A stretch of DNA of 64,000 bases from Nitrospinaceae bacterium (GTDB lineage Bacteria; Nitrospinota; Nitrospinia; Nitrospinales; VA-1): contig JAJDAY010000026.1 of NCBI GenBank assembly GCA_029261655.1, positions 264,362 through 328,361 on the forward strand, read 5' to 3'. Shown in pieces: positions 52,752 to 61,940 of the stretch. Below the pieces are notes generated by a model, which was not told where the DNA came from, did no database searches, and saw nothing but the letters and a program-made list of their open reading frames with translations. The number at the start of each line of letters is the position of its first letter. The first letter of the stretch is position 1. The position numbers and the translations under genes are program-made.

Positions 52752-54047
52752 ATGAAAACCAAACATCGAGGAAAACGGATAGCCGCCGCTTTGATAATCC
52801 TTGCGACCGGGTTTCCGATTTCCCTGGCGGGGGCGCAGGAGGCGGCAAAAATCAATTCTGCGGATACCGCGTGGGTCATGATCTCCTCGGCCCTCGTGAT
52901 GCTCATGCTCCCGGGACTGGCTTTATTTTATGGCGGCATGGTCCGCAGAAAAAATGTTCTGGGGACCTTAATGCACAGCTTTGTTCCTCTCGGTGTCATT
53001 ACGGTGCAATGGGTCTTCATTGGATACTCCCTGTCCTTTGGCGAGGACATCGGGCATTTTGTCGGCAATCTGGACAAAGCCTTTTTAAAAGGCGTCAGTC
53101 ATACCGACCTCAGTGGAACCATCCCTGAATATTTGTTCTGCATGTTCCAGTTGATGTTTGCCATCATCACCGTTGCTTTGATCAGTGGAGGCATGGCCGA
53201 ACGCGTCAAATTCAAAGCCTATATCGTGTTCATCTTTGTCTGGTCCACCCTTGTTTACGACCCCATTTGCCATTGGGTATGGGGCGGAGGCTGGTTGGGC
53301 GATCTTGGGGCTCTTGATTTTGCCGGAGGAACCGTCGTTCATATTTCATCGGGTGTAGCGGGTCTGGCCGCCGCACTCGTACTCAAAAAAAGGCGCGGGT
53401 TTCCTGGGAGCATGATGATCCCCCACAGCCTTCCTCTCACACTTTTGGGCGCAGGTCTCCTTTGGTTCGGGTGGTTCGGTTTCAACGCCGGGAGCGCTCT
53501 GGCCGCCGATGAGATCGCGGTTCTTGCGTTCACCAACACTCAGATCGCAACCGGTGCGGGCTTGCTGGGTTGGGTGGTCATGGAGTTCAGTAAAATTGGC
53601 AAAGCCAGCGCGTTGGGTGCCGCGTCGGGTATAGTCGCCGGTCTGGTTGCCATCACTCCCGCCGCCGGTTTTGTCGAGCCTCTTTGGGCCATGGTCATTG
53701 GGTTTTTAGCTGGCGTTCTGTGCTATGCCGCAGTCATCGCAAAAATCAGGCTGGGCTATGACGATTCTCTCGATGCGTTCGGTATTCACGGAATCGGCGG
53801 CGCCTGGGGCGCTCTTGCCACGGGTCTGTTCGTCACCATCGGAGGAACGGGTCTTCTGGCCGGAAACCTGAAACAGGTTGGCATTCAACTTGTCGGAATT
53901 GCGGCGGCGGCGGGTTACTCCTTTATTCTTACTTATGGAATTGTGACTGTCATCGACAAAACCATCGGATTTCGTGTCCATGATGAAGATGAGGAAATGG
54001 GGCTGGACACCACTCAACACGGAGAAACGGGTTATAACCTGGTGTGA
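52752..54047 (+). CDS. amt: Ammonium transporter Amt
   Basis: A 431-residue transporter with a signal peptide (about 1-28) and eleven membrane helices. Family blocks are GLALFYGGMVRRKN, the first pore His in DFAGGTVVHISSG and the second in DAFGIHGIGGAWGALATG. It imports ammonium for nitrogen assimilation. No glnK partner follows, which is unusual for amt. A GGAGG ribosome site precedes the start. Confidence 0.95.
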   Translation: MKTKHRGKRIAAALIILATGFPISLAGAQEAAKINSADTAWVMISSALVMLMLPGLALFYGGMVRRKNVLGTLMHSFVPLGVITVQWVFIGYSLSFGEDIGHFVGNLDKAFLKGVSHTDLSGTIPEYLFCMFQLMFAIITVALISGGMAERVKFKAYIVFIFVWSTLVYDPICHWVWGGGWLGDLGALDFAGGTVVHISSGVAGLAAALVLKKRRGFPGSMMIPHSLPLTLLGAGLLWFGWFGFNAGSALAADEIAVLAFTNTQIATGAGLLGWVVMEFSKIGKASALGAASGIVAGLVAITPAAGFVEPLWAMVIGFLAGVLCYAAVIAKIRLGYDDSLDAFGIHGIGGAWGALATGLFVTIGGTGLLAGNLKQVGIQLVGIAAAAGYSFILTYGIVTVIDKTIGFRVHDEDEEMGLDTTQHGETGYNLV

Positions 54048-54135
54048 CTATTGGGAAGTTTCGTCTGGGAAACCCTTCATTCGTATCAACCTGCTAACGG
54101 GAGGAAAATAAAGTTCGGATTGCCAAACTTTTACA

Positions 54136-54164
54136 TTGACATTTTATCCCAATAAAAATATTGT
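54136..54164 (+). promoter_or_regulatory. Sigma-70 type promoter for the porin
   Basis: TTGACA (54136-54141) and TATTGT (54159-54164) are 17 bases apart. The start near 54171 leaves about 57 bases before the porin start codon. Confidence 0.6.
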
Positions 54165-54227
54165 TTGCACTCACTCACTAAATAATAATTCGAGACATCA
54201 TTTCGATTAGCTGACTAGGGGGAAGAA

Positions 54228-55400
54228 ATGAAAAGATGGACCTTAAAAAGCACGTTGCTCATATTTTTTCTGACAACATTGACTCATACCGCGTATGCCG
54301 CGGAGGTGGCTCTCAAGGTACTGGAAGGGATTGAGCTTCATGCCTTCGCCTCGTCCTCCTACACGTTCAATTTTAACCAACCCACGCAACGTCCACCCAA
54401 CTCCGCCAACAACGTAAACCGGATTTTTGACAAGGATCATAACAGCTTCAAGTTTGATGTCGGCGAGTTGGTGATCCTCAAAGATACTCCGAACCCTGGA
54501 GACGTCGGATTCCGAACGGATCTCACTTACGGTTTCAGTGTTCCCGAAGTCACCCAATCCACGGCGGATACCGGGGACACGCAGTCCAGCCAGTTTGATG
54601 TCCAGCAGGCTTTCGTGTCTTACCATGCGCCCATCGGTTCCGGTTTGCAGGTTGATTTCGGAAAATTCATCACCCATATCGGTGCGGAAGTGATTGAAGG
54701 TTACGATGGCTTTAACAACAACTTTTCCCGGTCTTTCTTGTTTGGCCTCGCCATCCCTTTTACCCACACCGGAATTCGGGCCGGATACACGATCAACGAT
54801 ATGATCAGCGTCATGGGTATGGTGGCCAACGGTTGGGATAACACGGTCGATAATAATGACGGTAAAACCCTGGGAGCGCAGATCGCCATCACCCCCTCGG
54901 ATAACGTTTCCCTGCTCCTCAACTGGGCGGCAGGGCAAGAGGCCATCGGGAATCAAGTCGCGTTTTCCAACGACACCACCAATATTTTTGATGTTGTCCT
55001 GGATGTCGCTTTGACCAACCAAACATCGGCGCAACTGAATTTTGATTATGGGATACAGGCCAATGGCGCCGCAGGCACAAGGGGCGACGCAGAATGGTGG
55101 GGAATCGCCGGTATCGTCCGTCACGATTATAACAAATGGTTTTCGATCAACTTAAGAGGCGAATTCTTTAATGACCTTGACGGAACACGAGCCGCCTCCG
55201 CGGCCACCCTGCCTGCGGGACAGGGTCAGCAACTCTGGGAAATCACCGTGACCCCGGAAGTCCGCATCAACCAAAACATGGTTGTCAGGATGGAATATCG
55301 ACATGACGAGTCCAGCAGAAACGCGTTTAATGGTAGCGGGGCGGGCCAGACTAAAGATACTCAGGACACGATCGCCTTGAACGCCCTGTTTTATTATTAA
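54228..55400 (+). CDS. Outer-membrane porin-type beta-barrel protein
   Basis: A 390-residue exported barrel. Signal peptide 1-24 (ending AYA). The mature part has repeated amphipathic strands (e.g. LRGEFFNDLDG, VVRMEYRHDESSRN) and ends in the typical aromatic residue (LNALFYY). Such proteins resemble the OmpL/bbp2 porin family. It is probably a general channel for small solutes; specificity cannot be read. It has its own promoter and a strong terminator, so it is a single-gene unit after amt. Confidence 0.82.
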   Translation: MKRWTLKSTLLIFFLTTLTHTAYAAEVALKVLEGIELHAFASSSYTFNFNQPTQRPPNSANNVNRIFDKDHNSFKFDVGELVILKDTPNPGDVGFRTDLTYGFSVPEVTQSTADTGDTQSSQFDVQQAFVSYHAPIGSGLQVDFGKFITHIGAEVIEGYDGFNNNFSRSFLFGLAIPFTHTGIRAGYTINDMISVMGMVANGWDNTVDNNDGKTLGAQIAITPSDNVSLLLNWAAGQEAIGNQVAFSNDTTNIFDVVLDVALTNQTSAQLNFDYGIQANGAAGTRGDAEWWGIAGIVRHDYNKWFSINLRGEFFNDLDGTRAASAATLPAGQGQQLWEITVTPEVRINQNMVVRMEYRHDESSRNAFNGSGAGQTKDTQDTIALNALFYY

Positions 55401-55424
55401 GGGCATCCCATAAATTCAATTCGA

Positions 55425-55459
55425 AAAGGCCGGGCGAATTTTTCGTCCGGCCTTTTTTT
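55425..55459 (+). terminator. Rho-independent terminator of the porin gene
   Basis: AAAGGCCGGGCGAA pairs with TTCGTCCGGCCTTT (one G-U) across a short T-rich loop and is followed by a run of T. It lies 25 bases after the stop codon. Confidence 0.9.
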
Positions 55460-55686
55460 ATCCCCTCCTTCCCGGGAGGACGAGCGGGCTCAAGACGAAC
55501 AAGGCCTTATTGATGAAGTCCTTAATTTACTGTTTTAAAACCTGATTCCAGTATCCCCTGCCTCGGAAACCCGGTAAAATGATATCCCTTAAATAAAGAG
55601 AGACTGCAGGCCGGGATAAAAAAACTCCGAACCCTGTTTATCTGTATTCCCCTGCGGTTCTTTCGTTTCATAAACTTGCTTTCAAC

Positions 55687-56043
55687 ATGCTCACTCCAGA
55701 CCAGAATACGATCGTCTACCTGATGTTTTTGAACGGGATTCTTTTCCTGGGCCTGAACTTCATAGTCTATTCCCTGGTTTTTCCAGGACCCAAAGGATCT
55801 AAAAGGATAGGATATGTATTGATCGTCACGGTTATTTTGATCGTCGCAACCCAACAGGAATACCAAAGTCTGCTCTATTTTAGTTTTGCGCCCAATGAAG
55901 CGCAAAACATTCTCCTGTTCGGGATGATCCTCCCCGTATTCCTGATCTCGGCGGTTTATTACCGAGTGAAAAAAAATCATCTGGAAAACAAATCAAAAAT
56001 GAATATAAAAACTTCCCGTGGAGAAAAAAATGCCCTCGATTGA
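55687..56043 (+). CDS. Small multi-pass membrane protein of unknown function
   Basis: A 118-residue protein with three hydrophobic helices (about 8-30, 42-55 and 73-91) and a basic C-terminal tail. No motif identifies it. It overlaps the next gene (threonine aldolase) by 14 bases, so the two are probably translated together. The ATG has only a weak ribosome site. Confidence 0.6.
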   Translation: MLTPDQNTIVYLMFLNGILFLGLNFIVYSLVFPGPKGSKRIGYVLIVTVILIVATQQEYQSLLYFSFAPNEAQNILLFGMILPVFLISAVYYRVKKNHLENKSKMNIKTSRGEKNALD

Positions 56044-57064
56044 CCTCAGAAGCGATACGGTGACGCAACCGACTGAGGCTATGAGGTCTGCCATGGCCGA
56101 AGCCCAGGTGGGAGACGACGTTTTTGGAGAAGACCCCACCCTCAATAATCTCGAGGCAATGGCGGCCCGTAAAACCGAAAAGGAAGCCGCGATCTTCGTT
56201 CCAAGCGGAACCATGGGCAACCTGATTTCCATTTTGGCGCATTGCGCCAGAGGGGATGAAGTGATTCTGGGGGACCGCAGTCATATCTTCCTCAACGAGG
56301 TGGGAGGCATGTCCGCTCTCGGAGGCATCCACCCGCATATCGTCCCGAATAATGACGACGGCACTCTGGCACTCGATGCTCTGGAAAAAGTCGTCAGACA
56401 CACGGATATTCACTATCCCCCCACGCGTATTATCTGCCTGGAAAATACTCACAACTATTGCCAGGGAGCACCGTTGCCGCTGGGTTATATGCGGGAAGTG
56501 GCCGGTTTTGCCAAAAAACATTCATTGGGCATTCATCTGGACGGAGCGCGAATTTTTAACGCCGCCGTGGCGTTGAACGTTGATGTCGCATCACTGGTCC
56601 AGCATGTGGATTCGGTCATGTTCTGTCTGTCCAAGGGGTTGTCCGCTCCTGTGGGATCTCTGGTTTGTGGGACAAAACAGTTTATCCTGAAGGCAAGGAA
56701 ATTGCGCAAAATGGTGGGTGGTGGTATGCGCCAGGCAGGGCATCTGGCCGCCGCCGGTCGGGTGGCTTTGGAGAACCAGATCGAACCCCTGAAAAAAGAC
56801 CATCAACTCGCCCGGCAACTGGCCCAGGGACTGGCGGACATCACGGGGCTGGAGTTAAACCTTGAGCAAGTTAAAACCAATATCATATTTTTTAAATTGA
56901 ACCACCCAAAGGTCGAACCGGAGGCTTTCCTGAGCCATCTTGAATCTGAGAAAATAAAAATTTTAATGATAGATCCTGCTGTGTTTCGCGCTGTCCTGCA
57001 CAGGGAAATCTCCCAGGAGCAGATCGTCAAGGTGTTATCCGTCTGCCGGGCTTGTCTCGACTGA
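56030..57064 (+). CDS. Low-specificity L-threonine aldolase (PLP enzyme)
   Basis: A 344-residue PLP-dependent aldolase that splits threonine to glycine and acetaldehyde. Visible features are IDLRSDTVTQPTEAMR at the N-terminus, the cofactor-binding LHLDGARIFNA-type segment (here IHLDGARIFNAAV) and the Schiff-base Lys in CLSKGLSAPVGS. The ATG at 56030 is preferred to a GTG at 56018 because GGAG precedes it by seven bases. It overlaps the preceding membrane-protein gene. Confidence 0.9.
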   Translation: MPSIDLRSDTVTQPTEAMRSAMAEAQVGDDVFGEDPTLNNLEAMAARKTEKEAAIFVPSGTMGNLISILAHCARGDEVILGDRSHIFLNEVGGMSALGGIHPHIVPNNDDGTLALDALEKVVRHTDIHYPPTRIICLENTHNYCQGAPLPLGYMREVAGFAKKHSLGIHLDGARIFNAAVALNVDVASLVQHVDSVMFCLSKGLSAPVGSLVCGTKQFILKARKLRKMVGGGMRQAGHLAAAGRVALENQIEPLKKDHQLARQLAQGLADITGLELNLEQVKTNIIFFKLNHPKVEPEAFLSHLESEKIKILMIDPAVFRAVLHREISQEQIVKVLSVCRACLD

Positions 57065-57124
57065 CACTGCTATGGATGTGACCCCGGCAATTAAAAAAAT
57101 CGCCCGGTCAATTGCCTGTAAAGT

Positions 57125-57153
57125 TTGACACTTCCAAAACAAAGCCGTAGAAT
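57125..57153 (+). promoter_or_regulatory. Sigma-70 type promoter for rpoZ
   Basis: TTGACA (57125-57130) and TAGAAT (57148-57153) are 17 bases apart. The start near 57160 leaves about 38 bases to the GTG start codon. Confidence 0.65.
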
Positions 57154-57197
57154 GAACCGTTTGGTAATAACCACAACTTAAATTTTGGAGTGTTTTT

Positions 57198-57437
57198 GTG
57201 ATAACCATAGACTACCAGGAAAATCTGGAGTTAACCCTTCAGGCGCTGGATGTTGTCAAAAGTCGATTTTTATTGTGTATCCTGGTTTCGCAGAGGATTC
57301 ACCAATTGGAAAAAGGCGCTCAACCCGCTATTGAAGTTGATCCTGAAGAATATTCTTCTCCAAAAACCTACTATACTTTAGCTTTACGCGAAATTATCGA
57401 AGGAAATATGGACCTTGAACAAACGGGTGACGAATAA
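57198..57437 (+). CDS. rpoZ: RNA polymerase omega subunit
   Basis: A 79-residue omega-like subunit that supports assembly of the beta-prime subunit. The family core VVKSRFLLCILVSQRIHQLEKG (positions 19-40, Arg-Ile-His-Gln in place of the usual Ala-Arg-Arg) and ALREIIEGNM near the end are recognisable. The start is GTG with GGAG nine bases upstream. The gene has its own strong promoter. Identity is good but the sequence is somewhat divergent. Confidence 0.8.
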   Translation: MITIDYQENLELTLQALDVVKSRFLLCILVSQRIHQLEKGAQPAIEVDPEEYSSPKTYYTLALREIIEGNMDLEQTGDE

Positions 57438-57614
57438 GATACTACTTTCCTAGTCCCGATCAGCCGCGAGCACCAACCCTCCCCCAGAAAAATAATCCTT
57501 ATTCCCATTTGTAGAAGCATGGAATGCCGTGCCTTTCTTAAGGGAAAGTCCGCCTTCCCTGATTCGTAACAGGCCCCACTTTTAAGCATTCATTCTTTTA
57601 GCATTCTGAAAAGC

Positions 57615-57644
57615 AAAAAAAAAGCCCGCCTTGCGGCGGGCTTT
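57615..57644 (-). terminator. Rho-independent terminator of the respiratory operon
   Basis: AAAGCCCGCC pairs perfectly with GGCGGGCTTT over a four-base loop. On the minus strand it is followed by a run of T, 26 bases after the end of the last cytochrome gene. Confidence 0.9.
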
Positions 57645-57669
57645 CGAGTAGTTCTATCCAGCAAATGCT

Positions 57670-59397
57670 CTAAAGATCCGGCGGAATGAAATCCCTTCGG
57701 GATTTACCATCATCGAACATTTTTCGTGTTCTCTTGGTCATCCACACCAACCAACCCTGAAAGCAAACGAAAACAGCCGCCATGATAGGAGGCATGTAGT
57801 ACAGGGAGTCGGGAAGAGGCGGTTCCAAAATGGTGTAATACCAGGTTGAAATAGCCATATGCTCATCCTTTTCTTTATCGTCACCCGACCACTGCAAAAA
57901 AGATACAGGGATAAATTGTTCAGATGGAATCTGAACATCGAATTCCCCTTCCGTGGTCAATTCTCTTTTAAAGAGAACGCTGACTTTTCCCTGCTTAAAA
58001 ATAGCATCTACAACCTTTACTTTAGGCTCAGATTCTTTCGCAGTGATAGCATCAAAACCATGTCCGATTGTTTCTTCCACTTTGACATCCAGTTTATACC
58101 CGGTTTCACTGGGAGGATTGGTCGAATTATAGTCTTGCGCCATGAAAGAGGCCTTCCAAATATCAACCGGCTTCTTGGAATCCCCATTAATGAAATAGGG
58201 TTTCTCAGCTCCAAAGAGTTCTGAGAGCTTAGCCGGCCATTGCAGGGCCACCGCATCAGGATACTCAGGGTCTGAGGATAAAAAGCGGATATGATATTCG
58301 ACCAGATAGTAGATTACATTTTTCTCAGCGTTCCATCTGGAAGATACCCAAAGGTTGTCAGTTTTGGGGTCGAAGTTTCTCTTTCCCCGGGTGATCTGAC
58401 CGGCCATGGCAATGTAATTCTTCCTCGGATTTTCCTTTGTTTCCTCACTCCTCTCACGAATAGAAGGGTCATCGTCTTCAGCCTTCCACATGGGATCCTC
58501 AATCGATTCGGCAATATCACCTTCCGTATAGAGAGAACTGATCAGAAAATCGGGCACAGGTTTACTGGTCAATTTATCGATTTTCTTTCTCGGACAAAGT
58601 GAGTTTACAAAAGCCGCCAGCTTCCATCTATCTTCGACGGTGATCTGATCCTTGAAGTTCGGCATCGGTGTTCCGTTCAAACCAGTGGACACGGTGCGAA
58701 CAACATTGAAAGGATCAAAATGATGGCGCCGACTTCCGCGAAAATTCCAGCACTGTTGCCAGTCCGCGGCAACGATCGGAAATCCCCAGTCATCTTTCAT
58801 GGTCGGGTTACCATCGCCCCGGCCTTCACCGCCGTGACACTCAAAGCATTTGTTCTTAATGAAAATTTCCTTTCCCTGATCAATCGCTTCCTGCGGAATT
58901 CCAAGATGATAGGGTTCTTTTGTTCCCCAGGGATTGCTCCCAAATTCCTGAACGACAACCGTCTCATCCTCAACATCGTCAAAACTCCGATCCTGAACCA
59001 GGGTTTTAACAAATTGCACAACGGCTGTAATTTCATCCGGGGACAGAAAACCACCCCAGGCCGGCATTGCCGAACCGGGCAGACCGTTGGTCACAGTCCT
59101 AATGAGGTCTTCTTCCAGAGGAAGCTCACCTGAATCGGTGAAACGAATCTTAAACGTTCCCTGGATAAAATTCCTGGGACGGGTGAACAGGCGGTCCGCA
59201 GCGGGACCATCCCCGCCGCCTTCAACACCATGACACCAGACACAGCGCTTGTAATAGACTTGCTTGCCCTTATCCAGCAAATCTTTTTTCACTACATCCG
59301 GCGGCTGGGCAATAACAGTGGCGGGAAAACTGAAAGCCATCAGTATCAACCCGGCAAATAATATCCGGCCAATTTTTAATCTTACAATCTTATTCAT
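57670..59397 (-). CDS. Dihaem cytochrome c with ethylbenzene-dehydrogenase-like domain
   Basis: A 575-residue periplasmic protein held by a C-terminal membrane helix (about 538-556). Signal peptide 1-30. Two class-I cytochrome domains carry CVWCHG (about 52) and CFECHG (about 183), with Met ligands in the following loops. A beta-rich region (about 290-525) resembles the haem-b-binding domain of ethylbenzene dehydrogenase gamma, also found in NxrC-type proteins of nitrite oxidisers. It is last in the minus-strand operon with the bd-like oxidase and should pass electrons at the periplasmic face. Exact partner and direction are inferred. Confidence 0.85.
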   Translation of the reverse strand: MNKIVRLKIGRILFAGLILMAFSFPATVIAQPPDVVKKDLLDKGKQVYYKRCVWCHGVEGGGDGPAADRLFTRPRNFIQGTFKIRFTDSGELPLEEDLIRTVTNGLPGSAMPAWGGFLSPDEITAVVQFVKTLVQDRSFDDVEDETVVVQEFGSNPWGTKEPYHLGIPQEAIDQGKEIFIKNKCFECHGGEGRGDGNPTMKDDWGFPIVAADWQQCWNFRGSRRHHFDPFNVVRTVSTGLNGTPMPNFKDQITVEDRWKLAAFVNSLCPRKKIDKLTSKPVPDFLISSLYTEGDIAESIEDPMWKAEDDDPSIRERSEETKENPRKNYIAMAGQITRGKRNFDPKTDNLWVSSRWNAEKNVIYYLVEYHIRFLSSDPEYPDAVALQWPAKLSELFGAEKPYFINGDSKKPVDIWKASFMAQDYNSTNPPSETGYKLDVKVEETIGHGFDAITAKESEPKVKVVDAIFKQGKVSVLFKRELTTEGEFDVQIPSEQFIPVSFLQWSGDDKEKDEHMAISTWYYTILEPPLPDSLYYMPPIMAAVFVCFQGWLVWMTKRTRKMFDDGKSRRDFIPPDL

Positions 59398-59469
59398 AAC
59401 ACTCTGTTCCCTCTTGTTGAAGGTTGTTTGTGTTTATTAATTATTAAAGAAGTCCTCAAAGAGCAAACT

Positions 59470-60474
59470 CTAATGCACACCAGCGGGCTTACCCTCTTTT
59501 TCCCACTGGCCAACATAGGACTCTTCCGTATCAAACGTTCTGGGATGCCATCCGGTATACCAGTACTCAAACAGGATGATTTTCCAGATCTCCTCGGTCG
59601 TCAAGTGCTCCTCCCACGGAGGCATTGCAGACGACCAGGGGGTCGATTCATTCGGAAGCCCTGGGCCACCCTTGGACACACGCCAGAAGATGAAAGATTC
59701 CCTCAGCATGGCAATGGTACCGGGATCGATAAAGTTCGCCGGAGTCGGGTTGAACACATGCGAAAACATTCCGTTTCCATTCAATTGATCCCCGTGACAG
59801 TAGTGGCAGTTCTCGAAAAACAAAGATCCGCCCTGAGTGACATTTTTCATGTACTCATTCTTGTCAGCATCCAAAAATGGGAAACTGTTTTTATAATTGT
59901 CCTGCTCGTCAACCCTGTAAGGGTTTCTAGCGGTTTCCAACGTCCAGGTTTTGCCATGGACCTTAGTAGTGGCCGGAGGTGCGGGGTGAACCGTCCGCAA
60001 CTCAACAGGCTCCTGGTAAGCCGGGTAAATATTGTTGTATGTCATCCAACCCACCAGCACTGGCAAAAGAGCAAAGACAACGATTCGTGCCAATTTATAT
60101 TCACCAATAATGGTCTTGACAATCGGCTTTCTAAATTCCCTGAACGTATGCGCGTCCTGACTGACATACAGGAAGGTTCCGATCGACCACATCACCATAT
60201 AGGTGATGAAGAGCGTCCATGGAATTGGTGGATAAAGCACATATTTGTAAAAGTAAAATCCCAATACCCACACCATCAACGCTATCAGGGAAACCGGCGG
60301 CTTCAAACGAAGAATGATATTAATAAAGATCAAGGTAATGGGAATCAACAGGTAATACACATACCTGTTCATGACCCAACTGAATTCCTTGATGTCCATG
60401 ATTGGGAATACCACGTTGTGGAATCCCAACAAGACACCAACAAAAACGATGAAGCTTATAAAGGTTTTGTTCAT
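59470..60474 (-). CDS. Membrane-bound monohaem cytochrome c
   Basis: A 334-residue protein with about five N-terminal membrane helices (1-165) and a periplasmic class-I cytochrome domain (about 220-310) with one haem site CHYCHG and a Met in SAMPPW. This resembles quinol- or cytochrome-linked membrane cytochromes. It stands between the two other cytochrome genes of the operon (35 and 72 bases away), so it is likely a subunit or direct partner of the bd-like oxidase complex. Confidence 0.85.
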   Translation of the reverse strand: MNKTFISFIVFVGVLLGFHNVVFPIMDIKEFSWVMNRYVYYLLIPITLIFINIILRLKPPVSLIALMVWVLGFYFYKYVLYPPIPWTLFITYMVMWSIGTFLYVSQDAHTFREFRKPIVKTIIGEYKLARIVVFALLPVLVGWMTYNNIYPAYQEPVELRTVHPAPPATTKVHGKTWTLETARNPYRVDEQDNYKNSFPFLDADKNEYMKNVTQGGSLFFENCHYCHGDQLNGNGMFSHVFNPTPANFIDPGTIAMLRESFIFWRVSKGGPGLPNESTPWSSAMPPWEEHLTTEEIWKIILFEYWYTGWHPRTFDTEESYVGQWEKEGKPAGVH

Positions 60475-60509
60475 CTCAATCTCCTATTATCGTAAACCCT
60501 TTAAGGGTA

Positions 60510-61862
60510 TTAACCCTCTGGAGGGGCTTCAGTCTGACTGATAAAATCAACGAGCTTATCCAAAGCCTGCACCGACAACATTTGCGAAAAGGTTGTGGGC
60601 ATCAAACCATCAGGAAATGGCTCGCCTGCTTCCTCATTAAAGACCACGAAAGCACTCGGATCCAAAATAGATTCCTTGACGTACTCCTTCGTGTTCTTGG
60701 CTTTTCCCTTGTACTTGGGATCTTTGATCCTATTAGGAGCATTGACCTTTTCATGCAGTACCGGGCCAAGTGCGCCCATAGCTCCCTCAACACCGGGAAT
60801 GGTGTGACAAAGCGGACAGCCCAGGATATTGATCATTTCCTCAACAGGCTCCTCCCCGGTCACAAACACCGGCTTGTCTCCATCGTCAGCAGGCGCCTCT
60901 TCGGCGGTCGCACCACCCGCTGTGGGCAGAGGAACCGTCACATTGGCAAATTCACCCGGCGTATCTTTTGACTGCAACCAGGCGATAACGGCGTTTAACT
61001 CGACAGGAGTCAAGCTGATCGGAGGTTTGCTGATAACAGGCATCGGGCTTTTGGTGTCGCCATCATTGCCGTATCCGGTCACAACGTAACAGGTCGGACA
61101 CATCAATGATTCGCGCAAATAATCTTCACCTATAAAGTCAGGACTCCCGGCTCTTCGGTACTCTTCGGGAATCTGATCGGGCGTACCCTTTATAATTCCA
61201 GTTGCCGGCTCAGCTTCCCCGATTTTCACAGGATGAGTTTGGTATCTTTCCTCATCTTTCTTTTTCTCACTTCGCTCCTGAACGCCGAACAGATTCGGAC
61301 AGCGACCGATATTGTCGCCAGGATCAAAGGTATGACAAAGAGGACACTGACCTTTACCGATAGATTTCTGGCCTGCTACCTCCTTGGCGCCAAAAACGAT
61401 GACCCGACCCATTTCAACGAATTCTTCCATGGTCAGATCTTCAGAAACCGCCGCCGCTTTCGGGGGCGGATCACTTCTTTGTTGCGGCAACCAGTTGGTG
61501 TATCCGGCAAGAATAATGGACACCGTACTCCAAAAGAAGAACGCCCGAATGATCGGAGGCGACTGGTTTTGGATATTTTGACTCTTAAAGAAAACACCCC
61601 AGGTAAACAATATTAGCAATACCGTCAGCACCTGGTACTGAAATATAAACGTTATCTGTTCACCCTGGCTGAGTCCAAACATGTGGCGCGTCATAAAGAA
61701 GCTGATCACGGCAAAAACGCCAAATATCCCACCCCAAAGCTTGCCATTCACCCCTTCATTTTCACGACAATGTTGAATAACATTGATGAAAACAAAGAAA
61801 GCGAACAATGTGTACGCCATTGTCATGAACGTCCACAATATATCTCCCTGTTCAGGTAGCAT
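60510..61862 (-). CDS. Membrane protein with three cytochrome-c-like domains, one with variant CxxCY
   Basis: A 450-residue protein with four N-terminal membrane helices (about 10-125) and three c-type domains. Haem motifs are CPLCHT (about 178), CPTCYV (about 258) and CPLCHT (about 352). The central one lacks the axial histidine (Tyr in its place), although a Met and the surrounding PMPVISKPPISL remain. An Ala/Glu/Asp-rich linker separates the last two domains. It lies directly downstream of the bd-like oxidase gene, and is the first cytochrome of the set. Confidence 0.85.
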   Translation of the reverse strand: MLPEQGDILWTFMTMAYTLFAFFVFINVIQHCRENEGVNGKLWGGIFGVFAVISFFMTRHMFGLSQGEQITFIFQYQVLTVLLILFTWGVFFKSQNIQNQSPPIIRAFFFWSTVSIILAGYTNWLPQQRSDPPPKAAAVSEDLTMEEFVEMGRVIVFGAKEVAGQKSIGKGQCPLCHTFDPGDNIGRCPNLFGVQERSEKKKDEERYQTHPVKIGEAEPATGIIKGTPDQIPEEYRRAGSPDFIGEDYLRESLMCPTCYVVTGYGNDGDTKSPMPVISKPPISLTPVELNAVIAWLQSKDTPGEFANVTVPLPTAGGATAEEAPADDGDKPVFVTGEEPVEEMINILGCPLCHTIPGVEGAMGALGPVLHEKVNAPNRIKDPKYKGKAKNTKEYVKESILDPSAFVVFNEEAGEPFPDGLMPTTFSQMLSVQALDKLVDFISQTEAPPEG

Positions 61863-61940
61863 CCCTAACTCCTCTCCTTAAATCCCTAAAATTAAGAACT
61901 CAAAAAATTAATGGCGAATACTTCAGCCAATTTCAAGCAA

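Noticed and set aside
52600-52752. Sigma-54 promoter for amt
   Set aside because: GG and GC doublets occur but never with the required ten-base spacing and flanks.
59428-60495. 355-codon plus-strand frame opposite a cytochrome gene
   Set aside because: It is the antisense shadow of a gene with signal, membrane helices and a CxxCH motif.
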